Positions 7,453 to 13,248 of a stretch of DNA of 15,292 bases are shown here, piece by piece. Numbering within the stretch: position 1 is the first letter of the stretch; each line of letters opens with the position of its first letter. The stretch covers positions 1 to 15,292 of the forward strand of contig CALCNV010000108.1 in assembly GCA_937897645.1 (NCBI GenBank). The letters run 5' to 3'. Both the position numbers and the translations under genes were made by a program. The notes under the pieces were generated by a model. That model saw only the letters and a program-made list of their open reading frames with translations. It ran no database searches and had not been told where the DNA came from. Source of the DNA: an uncultured Lysobacteraceae bacterium (lineage in GTDB: Bacteria; Pseudomonadota; Gammaproteobacteria; Xanthomonadales; Xanthomonadaceae).

Positions 7453-8436
7453 TTAGCGATCCACACGTGCTTGCAGCGCAGGCGCGTATCGATCACCTTC
7501 GACCTTCACTTCCTTCAGTGCGGAGTTGATGCGATGGAGGTCGGTCTCAGACATCGTCACTACGTCCGCGCCCAGGTTCTCCTCAAGGCGGTGCTGCTTG
7601 GTGGTTCCCGGGATGGGCACGATCCAGGGTTTCTGCGCCAGCAACCACGCCAGTGCAATCTGCGCTGGAGTAGCACCCTTGTCCGCGGCGATGGCTCCCA
7701 GCAACTCCACCAAGGCTTGATTGGCTTGGAGCGCTTGCGGTGAGAAGCGCGGCACGATGCTACGGAAGTCATCGCTGCCAAAGCTCGTGTTAGCAGTGAT
7801 CGCGCCGGTCAGGAAGCCTTTTCCAAGTGGGCTGAAAGGCACGAACCCAATTCCAAGCTCTTCCAGTGCGGGCAGGATGGATTGCTCAGGTTCACGCCAC
7901 CACAGCGAATACTCGCTTTGCAGCGCAGTGACTGGTTGGACAGCGTGTGCGCGGCGAATGGATTCGACCCCAGCCTCTGACAGCCCGAAGTGGCGCACCT
8001 TGCCTTCAGCGATGAGATCTCTGACCGTCCCGGCCACGTCTTCCATGGGTACATTCGGGTCGACGCGATGCTGGTAGAACAGATCGATGTAATCGGTCTT
8101 CAGGTGGCGAAGCGCGGCGTTCGCCACCTCGCGGATGCGCTCAGGCCGGCTGTCCACGCCCTGCGTGCTATCCCCGTTCTTGAAGCCGAACTTGGTGGCG
8201 ATGACGACCTGGTCGCGCATGGGTTGCAACGCTTCGCCCAGCAGATCTTCGTTTGCCCCTTGCCCGTAGGCTTCAGCGGTATCGAAGAAGCTCACGCCAC
8301 GCTCGAAGGCGTTTCGGATCAGGGCAATGCCATCAGCGCGGTCCACGGCCGGACCATAGCCAAAGCTCAGGCCCATGCAGCCCAAGCCGATGGCGGATAC
8401 GTTCAGTTGGCTGTTGCCGAGTTGTCTGGTTTTCAT
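7453..8436 (-). CDS. Cytosolic aldo/keto reductase
   Basis: NAD(P)H-dependent reduction of aldehydes or ketones is expected. The protein has 327 residues in a TIM-barrel layout and is closest in style to the YdhF/YajO/AKR13-like group. The catalytic tetrad is complete: Asp52 and Tyr57 (FFDTAEAYG), Lys82 (ATKFG), His123 (YQHRVD). The cofactor-binding end is typical (FVPFSPLGKGFLTG, then PWIVPIPGTT). The start at 8436 is set by AAAGGAG at 8449-8443, 6 nt upstream; an in-frame ATG at 8457 would lie upstream of this site and is not favoured. No signal peptide is seen. It is divergent from the lysR gene with an 88-bp gap, the classic arrangement in which a LysR protein controls its neighbour. A related, exported reductase lies on the other side of lysR. 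The substrate is unknown. Confidence 0.93.
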   Translation of the reverse strand: MKTRQLGNSQLNVSAIGLGCMGLSFGYGPAVDRADGIALIRNAFERGVSFFDTAEAYGQGANEDLLGEALQPMRDQVVIATKFGFKNGDSTQGVDSRPERIREVANAALRHLKTDYIDLFYQHRVDPNVPMEDVAGTVRDLIAEGKVRHFGLSEAGVESIRRAHAVQPVTALQSEYSLWWREPEQSILPALEELGIGFVPFSPLGKGFLTGAITANTSFGSDDFRSIVPRFSPQALQANQALVELLGAIAADKGATPAQIALAWLLAQKPWIVPIPGTTKQHRLEENLGADVVTMSETDLHRINSALKEVKVEGDRYAPALQARVDR

Positions 8437-8524
8437 GATGTTCTCCTTTGAGTCCAATCTAGGCCCGATCCATTGCCAGCACTAGATGGCATAATCGGAA
8501 TTGGTTGATAACAAGGCCGCATAA
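8437..8524. promoter_or_regulatory. Divergent lysR / aldo-keto reductase control region
   Basis: This 88-bp gap must hold the promoters of two divergent genes. It contains the inverted repeat TGCCA (8474-8478), 8 nt, TGGCA (8487-8491), which includes a T-N11-A frame (8474-8486) as in LysR boxes. A second, overlapping inverted repeat is ATCTAG (8457-8462) with CTAGAT (8482-8487). Both are short, so the operator call is tentative. No convincing -35/-10 hexamers were identified. AAAGGAG (8449-8443) is the reductase ribosome binding site and AAGG (8513-8516) a weak one for lysR. Confidence 0.5.
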
Positions 8525-9436
8525 ATGTCTTCGGAAAGTTACGACCAGCTCGCGATCTTTTCGATCGTCGCCCGCGAACGCAGCTTTACCCGCGCAGCGG
8601 CGAAACTCGGCATGTCGCAGCCGGCGTTGAGCCGGTCCATGCGCCAGTTGGAGGAGCGGCTGGGCGTCAGGCTCTTGGCACGCACGACCCGAAGCGTCTC
8701 CCCCACCGAAGCCGGCGCGCATTTGCTACACGTAATCGCGCCCAGGTTTGAGGAGATCAACACCGAGCTGGCGCTACTGAGTGCGTTTCGTGACAAGCCT
8801 GCGGGCAAGCTACGCATTACGGCCGGCGAGCACGCGGCGATCACGGTGCTGCAGCCGGTACTGTCGAAGCTGTTGCCGGCAAATCCCGACCTCCGCATTG
8901 AGATCATCGTGGACTATGGCCTGACCGACATCGTTGCCGAAAACTTCGATGCCGGCGTGCGCTTGGGCGAGCAAGTCGCCAAGGACATGATTGCCGTGCG
9001 CGTCGGCCCCGACATGCGGATGGCGGTCGTCGGATCACCAGACTATTTCTCACGGCACGCGCGCCCCAAAACACCCCATGACTTGACTGGGCACAACTGC
9101 ATCACCATCCGCCTGCCCACCTATGGCGGCATCTATGCGTGGGAGTTCGAGAAGAAAGGCAAGGAGTTGAAAGTCCGTGTGGAGGGCCAACTGGTGTTCA
9201 ACAATATCGCCATGCGCCTGGACGCCGCACTCAAGGGGCTAGGCCTGGCCTACATGCCGGAAGACCTGGTGTTGACCCATATCAAAGAGGGCCGCCTGGT
9301 CCGCGTGTTGTCGGATTGGTGCGAGCCGTTCTCCGGCTACCACCTCTATTACCCGAGCCGGCGCCAGAGCTCACCCGCCTTTACGCTATTCCGCGATGCT
9401 GTGCGCTACACGGGTCGATCCAGCCGAAGCGCATGA
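8525..9436 (+). CDS. LysR-family transcriptional regulator
   Basis: A 303-residue regulator. Residues of about 5-64 form the winged helix-turn-helix, with the typical recognition helix stretch SQPALSRSMRQLEERLGVRLL followed by TRSVSPTEAG. Residues of about 90-295 form the periplasmic-binding-protein-like effector domain. It belongs to the group with GSPDYF and HNCI.RLP motifs that often sits beside oxidoreductase genes. It is divergent from one aldo/keto reductase (88-bp gap) and convergent with a second (37-bp gap), so it is the likely local regulator of one or both units. The effector is unknown. The ATG at 8525 has only a weak AAGG 8 nt upstream but fits the family's N-terminal length. Confidence 0.94.
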   Translation: MSSESYDQLAIFSIVARERSFTRAAAKLGMSQPALSRSMRQLEERLGVRLLARTTRSVSPTEAGAHLLHVIAPRFEEINTELALLSAFRDKPAGKLRITAGEHAAITVLQPVLSKLLPANPDLRIEIIVDYGLTDIVAENFDAGVRLGEQVAKDMIAVRVGPDMRMAVVGSPDYFSRHARPKTPHDLTGHNCITIRLPTYGGIYAWEFEKKGKELKVRVEGQLVFNNIAMRLDAALKGLGLAYMPEDLVLTHIKEGRLVRVLSDWCEPFSGYHLYYPSRRQSSPAFTLFRDAVRYTGRSSRSA

Positions 9437-9455
9437 GCGCGCTGTCGTAGACCAC

Positions 9456-9469
9456 GCGTAGGCCTACGC
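9456..9469. terminator. Perfect 14-bp palindrome between convergent genes
   Basis: GCGTAGGCCTACGC is a perfect palindrome in the 37-bp gap between the ends of lysR and the exported reductase gene. As RNA it could fold into a 5-bp stem with a GGCC loop on either strand. There is no T run, so it is at best a weak bidirectional terminator. Confidence 0.4.
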
Positions 9470-9473
9470 TACA

Positions 9474-10661
9474 TCAGGAAAGTGGCGCCTCGACGCCGCT
9501 GAATGCCTGCACAGCTGGCGGTAATCGCTCGCCGTTGATGGTGATGCTTGCCAGAGATGCCTCCAGGTCTTTCAACTCACCGTCGTCCAAGGAAATCATG
9601 GCGGCACCAATGTTCTCCAGCATGTGAGCCATCTGGGTGGTGCCGGGGATGGGAACGATCCAAGGCTTGCGCGCCATCAGCCATGCCAACGCGATCTGCG
9701 CGGGCCTGGCGTGCTTGCGCTCGGCCCATGCCTCGAGAAGACGGACCAACGCCAGATTGGGGACCACGTTCTCTGGCGAGAATCGGGTCTCTATCTTGCG
9801 AATGTCTCCGTCGGCGAAGCGCGTCCTTTCATCAATAGCGCCCGTCAGAAAGCCAACGCCCAAAGGACTCCAAGGGACGAACCCGATTCCGAGCTCCTCA
9901 CACAGCGGTAGGACTTCGTTTTCTGGTCCGCGCCACAGCATTGAGTACTCGCTCTGTACGGCACTGACAGGCAGCGCGGCATGGGCCCTGCGCAAGGTCT
10001 TCAATCCCATCTCGGAGAGACCCCAGTGCAGGACCTTACCTTCGGCCATCAAGTCCTGGACTGCGCCGGCCACGTCTTCAATTGGGATCTGGGGATCCAC
10101 ACGATGCTGGTAGAGCAGATCGATACGGTCAGTCCTCAGGCGCTTGAGCATGCCTTCGACGACTTGCTTGATGTGATCTGGTCGACTGTTGAGTCCAGGA
10201 CGGCGTTCCCCAGTCTCTTGATCGATGTTCCAGCCGAACTTGGTGGCAATCACGATCTCATTGCGGAACGGAGCAACACCTTCACCAAGAATTCGTTCGA
10301 CTTCGTGCGGTCCGTATGCTTCTGCCGCGTCGTAGAAGGTCAATCCTCGCTCGTAGGCATTCCGGATGATGTTGTGCATCTCGGGCCGCGAGGGGATGGT
10401 GGTCTGGTAGGTGCGGCTCATGTTCTGTACGCCCAACCCCACGCTGGACACCTTGAGCGCCCCCAGTTTGCGACGACCAGTCAGTGAGGCCTGTGCCGCG
10501 GCTGAGCCTGAAGAACTCGAGCTGATGTCCGAAGCGGCGTTTTTGGTTCGATCACTTCCCATCGCCGTTGTTGCCAGTCCCGCTATCAATGGGCTGGCTG
10601 TCATTGCAGCTGCGCCGGCGAGGAACCTGCGGCGATCACGGCTTGTTGTCATGTTGCTCAC
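9474..10661 (-). CDS. Tat-exported aldo/keto reductase
   Basis: An NAD(P)H-dependent reductase of 395 residues, longer than its cytosolic neighbour because of a leader. Residues 7-35 are a twin-arginine signal (S-R-D-R-R-R-F-L-A-G, then a hydrophobic stretch), with the RRxFL core at Arg10 and Arg11. A Ser/Ala-rich linker (about 44-60) comes before the reductase domain. The catalytic tetrad is complete: Asp111, Tyr116, Lys141 and His186. The Tat route fits an enzyme exported folded with its cofactor. The GTG at 10661 is chosen because AAGGAG (10673-10668) lies 6 nt upstream; the ATG at 10676 sits on the wrong side of this site. It is the last gene of a four-gene operon, 11 bp after the CMD-like gene. 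It is clearly related to the reductase at 7453, sharing FVPxSPLGxGFLTGAI and PWIVPIPGTT. The substrate is unknown. Confidence 0.9.
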   Translation of the reverse strand: MSNMTTSRDRRRFLAGAAAMTASPLIAGLATTAMGSDRTKNAASDISSSSSGSAAAQASLTGRRKLGALKVSSVGLGVQNMSRTYQTTIPSRPEMHNIIRNAYERGLTFYDAAEAYGPHEVERILGEGVAPFRNEIVIATKFGWNIDQETGERRPGLNSRPDHIKQVVEGMLKRLRTDRIDLLYQHRVDPQIPIEDVAGAVQDLMAEGKVLHWGLSEMGLKTLRRAHAALPVSAVQSEYSMLWRGPENEVLPLCEELGIGFVPWSPLGVGFLTGAIDERTRFADGDIRKIETRFSPENVVPNLALVRLLEAWAERKHARPAQIALAWLMARKPWIVPIPGTTQMAHMLENIGAAMISLDDGELKDLEASLASITINGERLPPAVQAFSGVEAPLS

Positions 10662-10667
10662 GTCGTT

Positions 10668-10673
10668 CTCCTT
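10668..10673 (-). promoter_or_regulatory. Ribosome binding site deciding the start of the Tat-exported reductase
   Basis: AAGGAG on the - strand lies 6 nt before GTG 10661 and overlaps the last base of the upstream stop codon (TGA, 10675-10673). The earlier ATG at 10676 overlaps that stop but has no site in front of it. Translation is therefore likely coupled to the preceding CMD-like gene and starts at the GTG. Confidence 0.75.
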
Positions 10674-11458
10674 CATGGTTGAGTCGCCGCGCTTGCCATT
10701 ACTTGATCTAGCGCTTGGGCGGCGCGCTGCGCCGCTTCAGGGTCACCACCTTCGGCAATCAGTTGGATCAGCTGACGGAGTTGCGGCGCGCTGAGTCCAA
10801 CGCGCAGGCTTGCTGCCATGTGGGAACGAAGTTGTGCTTCTACGCCAGGCGTGGCAGCCAGTGCACCCACGGTCGCAAGCTCGCGGCTTTGCCAATCCAG
10901 GTTGTCCCGTTCAAAGATGTCTCCAAACAGGTGCGCCTGCAGGAACTGGTTGATGACGGGCGCGAAATCCATCACTGGGCCTTTTACTGGCGCGCCTGAG
11001 ATCTTCGTCTGATTTGCGGTGCCGACTGCAATGAGTTCGTCACCGACAGGAACCACTCGGTGAGGCTCTCTGCCAGGCTCATCTTGTATTCCGCGCGCCT
11101 TCCTCGCCTCGACGACGTTGAGAAGTTCACCCAGCGCATTGAGGCTGCGTGGGAAGCCGGTGTAAGCATAGAGCTGCACCAAGACTTCCTTCGCTTCGCT
11201 GATGGTCAGGCCCGCGTCGAGCCCCCGGTTCAGCGCAACGTTGAGTCGTGCCATGTCGCTAGTCGCCATGGCAGCAGCGATCAACGGAATGGCTTGCTGC
11301 CTGGGAGACAGCGCCTCTGGCGTGGTTACGGTGTACGTCATGGCGACTCCTTCAGCCTGTTGCGCGACAACTGGCGATGACGTGGCTGAAACGAGGCCTA
11401 CAACCAGCGTGACTATCAACATGGCCAGTCGGTGCCTAGCGGGCGTTGTACTGGTCAT
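10673..11458 (-). CDS. Exported tandem carboxymuconolactone decarboxylase-like protein
   Basis: A 261-residue protein with two CMD-type helical domains, at about residues 52-118 and 165-250. The family includes gamma-carboxymuconolactone decarboxylase and AhpD-like peroxide-defence proteins, but the AhpD CxxC pair is absent, so a thiol peroxidase role is unlikely. The second domain keeps a family-like stretch with His213 (SHMAASLRVG). Residues 1-33 look like a Sec signal: a basic start (ARHR), a hydrophobic core (LAMLIVTLVVGLV), then VVA-QQ. The ATG at 11458 lies inside the end of the cupin gene (23-bp overlap); a later ATG at 11422 would shorten the signal's basic part. It sits in an operon behind the cupin gene and 11 bp before the reductase. 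CMD and cupin partners are often neighbours or fused. The reaction is unknown. Confidence 0.87.
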   Translation of the reverse strand: MTSTTPARHRLAMLIVTLVVGLVSATSSPVVAQQAEGVAMTYTVTTPEALSPRQQAIPLIAAAMATSDMARLNVALNRGLDAGLTISEAKEVLVQLYAYTGFPRSLNALGELLNVVEARKARGIQDEPGREPHRVVPVGDELIAVGTANQTKISGAPVKGPVMDFAPVINQFLQAHLFGDIFERDNLDWQSRELATVGALAATPGVEAQLRSHMAASLRVGLSAPQLRQLIQLIAEGGDPEAAQRAAQALDQVMASAATQP

Positions 11459-11906
11459 CGCTGACTTTCTCCATCCACTCCACGGCTTTGCCGTCCAGCA
11501 CGCCACTGACAGCCAGATGCGTCATGGCTGTGGTGGCCGTAGCCCCGTGCCAGTGCTTCACCCCGACAGGGCACACGACCACGTCACCAGGGCGTATCTC
11601 CTGCACGGGTTTGCCCCACTCCTGTGTCAGGCCAACGCCTGACACCACAATCAGTCGCTGGCCGGCTGGATGGGTATGCCAAGCCGATCGGGCGCCGGGC
11701 TCAAAGGTCACGTAGGCACCCGACGCCGGAAGCTCATCCGTGGCAGGAAACAGCGGATCAACCCGGACGCGGCCAGTGAAGTTCTCAGCAGGTCCGACGA
11801 GAGAAGCCTGGTTACCAGCGGGAATTATCCTTTGACCGCCACCATCGCTCGCATGTGCCAAAGGGAGCACCGCAAACGCAGCAATGCCTAACAGGGTCTT
11901 GGTCAT
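11436..11906 (-). CDS. Exported small cupin, related to Mn-dependent hydroxynitrile lyase-type cupins
   Basis: A 156-residue single-domain cupin with a Sec signal (residues 1-19, ending AHA-SD). Candidate metal ligands are His77, His79, Gln83 and His118 (WHTHPAGQ and PVGVKHWHG). The spacings of 2, 4 and 35 equal those I recall for the Mn ligands His53/His55/Gln59/His94 of Granulicella tundricola hydroxynitrile lyase. His120 and His130 fall where that enzyme has active-site histidines, but its Gln110 corresponds to Ser134. Most members of this family have no proven lyase activity, so metal binding is better supported than the reaction. The ATG at 11906 has GGAG 8 nt upstream and opens directly into the signal peptide; extending to 11978 would bury it. 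It is the second gene of the operon, 55 bp after the hydrolase, and overlaps the CMD-like gene by 23 bp. Confidence 0.9.
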   Translation of the reverse strand: MTKTLLGIAAFAVLPLAHASDGGGQRIIPAGNQASLVGPAENFTGRVRVDPLFPATDELPASGAYVTFEPGARSAWHTHPAGQRLIVVSGVGLTQEWGKPVQEIRPGDVVVCPVGVKHWHGATATTAMTHLAVSGVLDGKAVEWMEKVSDDQYNAR

Positions 11907-11961
11907 GATCGTCGCTCCGGGGTTACTGATACTGAGGTTCAAGCTTGGTGGCACAAACGCG

Positions 11962-13017
11962 CTAGAGGGTCCTGCCAAAAAACTCGGTCAGTTTGGCCAC
12001 AGCTGCATTCACGTACTTGGGAACCCAATAGGTTTCGATGTGGGTGGCGCCATCAAGCTTGAACAGCTCTTTGTCCTTCGTGCCGACAGCCTTGGCGAAT
12101 GCGTCTTCGGTCATGTACAGACTGTCCGCCTTGCTTCCGGCGATCATCAGGAGCGGTTGGTCGATCAACTCGATCTGGTTGGTGGCGTCCCAGCGCATGA
12201 GGTCCAGCAAACTGCTGGTGGTGTATTTGAACGTCGACCCTGGATGCGCATGAGTCTTCCAGTAGTACTCATAGCCTTGGCGATACAGGTCAAACGGCAG
12301 CTTGGCAATCTGTTCGTCGCTCAGGTTGGCATCACCTGAGTAGAGCACTTCGCCGCCAGCCGTTTCTTGGGCTCGCGCCTCGGAGGTCTGTTTCAAACGC
12401 GCCTGGATAGTGTCCAACTGCGAGTCCGCATAGCCATTACGACGGACGCGACCAGAGTTGAACATGCTGATTGTGGCAACCGCCTTGAACCGCTTGTCAG
12501 TCTGCGCAGCCGCCAGCGAGTACCCACCGCCACCACAGATGCCCAGCAGGCCGAGTCGCGAGGTGTCCACGCCGGGGTAGCGGCTGATGAAATCCGCCAT
12601 GCCGTGGATATCCTCGATGCGGTGAGCGGGCTTGTCCACGCTGCGCGGTTGACCTCCGCTGGCACCCTGGTAGGCCGCATCCGCGGTGATTGTGATGTAA
12701 CCAAGCGCGGCCATGTGTTGTGCGTAAAGTCCCGCCACTTGCTCTTTGACGCCGCCATTAGGGTGAGCGACTACCACGGCGGGATAGCGCCTGCTGGAGT
12801 CGTAGTCGGCCGGGGTATACACGTTAGCCGCGATGTCCAACCCGTTGAGCTGGTAAGCCACGGGATGCACGTTCACCTGCCCGGAAGCGTTCTTCGTGAT
12901 CGCGCCCTCATAAACCAACGAGAAAGGATTGAGTTTGTAGTCCGCAGCAGTTGCATCACCCATCGCCAGGGTGATCATCGTTGCCAGAGCCGCGCCTTGA
13001 AGTGCCTTGCGCTTCAT
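11962..13017 (-). CDS. Exported alpha/beta hydrolase with Cys nucleophile (dienelactone hydrolase/YcjY-like)
   Basis: A 351-residue alpha/beta-fold hydrolase, likely acting on an ester, lactone or similar bond in the periplasm. Residues 1-25 are a Sec signal ending ATA-AD. The oxyanion region is AHPNGGVKEQ (84-93). The nucleophile elbow reads GICGGGG with Cys161 in place of the usual serine, as in dienelactone hydrolase. Asp298 (AGSKADS) and His326 (GATHIETY) complete a probable triad. The ATG at 13017 has GAGG 8 nt upstream; this GAGG is one arm of the palindrome at 13022-13046, so initiation may be regulated. It is the first gene of the operon leading into the cupin, CMD-like and reductase genes. 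Members of this family are often annotated only as alpha/beta hydrolase, and the substrate cannot be read from the sequence. Confidence 0.9.
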   Translation of the reverse strand: MKRKALQGAALATMITLAMGDATAADYKLNPFSLVYEGAITKNASGQVNVHPVAYQLNGLDIAANVYTPADYDSSRRYPAVVVAHPNGGVKEQVAGLYAQHMAALGYITITADAAYQGASGGQPRSVDKPAHRIEDIHGMADFISRYPGVDTSRLGLLGICGGGGYSLAAAQTDKRFKAVATISMFNSGRVRRNGYADSQLDTIQARLKQTSEARAQETAGGEVLYSGDANLSDEQIAKLPFDLYRQGYEYYWKTHAHPGSTFKYTTSSLLDLMRWDATNQIELIDQPLLMIAGSKADSLYMTEDAFAKAVGTKDKELFKLDGATHIETYWVPKYVNAAVAKLTEFFGRTL

Positions 13018-13021
13018 ACCA

Positions 13022-13046
13022 TAGTCCTCGATTAGTTCGAGGACTA
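13022..13046. promoter_or_regulatory. Perfect interrupted palindrome over the hydrolase ribosome binding site
   Basis: TAGTCCTCGA (13022-13031) and TCGAGGACTA (13037-13046) are perfect 10-bp inverted arms around the 5-nt spacer TTAGT. The core 13028-13040 fits T-N11-A, the minimal LysR box. On the - strand the 3' arm contains the GAGG Shine-Dalgarno of the hydrolase gene, which starts 5 bases further on. It could be a repressor operator, or an mRNA hairpin that hides the ribosome binding site. The sequence shows the palindrome; its function is inferred. Confidence 0.7.
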
Positions 13047-13070
13047 AACTACCGCGCCCTATTCATAAGT

Positions 13071-13091
13071 CATAGAGGCATAGTCGCATAG
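13071..13091. repeat. Three CATAG repeats with 8-bp period in the operon leader
   Basis: CATAG occurs at 13071, 13079 and 13087, exactly 8 bp apart, with a looser CATAAG at 13064. The repeats lie about 25 bp upstream of the palindrome, in the 231-bp gap that should hold the operon promoter. The rest of the gap (13092-13248) shows a small imperfect hairpin, GGCT-TC-AGCC at 13126-13135, and nothing else recognisable. A weak promoter candidate on the - strand is TTGAAT followed 18 nt later by TATGCC; this is not convincing. Confidence 0.45.
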
Positions 13092-13248
13092 GACTCATGC
13101 ATTCAAGATATAAATATTGCCTGCCGGCTTCAGCCTGCCTCCTGCCGCATGAAGGGCAAGCACGATAGGAAGCGATGTCCACTTTGGGTCGAAAGAAGAC
13201 GTCAGCACCAAATTCCACAGACACCGTGGTCAAACCACGCATTGGCAA

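Noticed and set aside
10662..10676. ATG at 10676 as the start of the Tat-exported reductase
   Set aside because: The AAGGAG site lies downstream of this ATG and is correctly spaced for GTG 10661.
13071..13091. CATAG repeats considered as a small CRISPR-like array or iterons
   Set aside because: The units are only 5 bp with 3-bp gaps; there are no spacers, no cas genes and no replication genes nearby.
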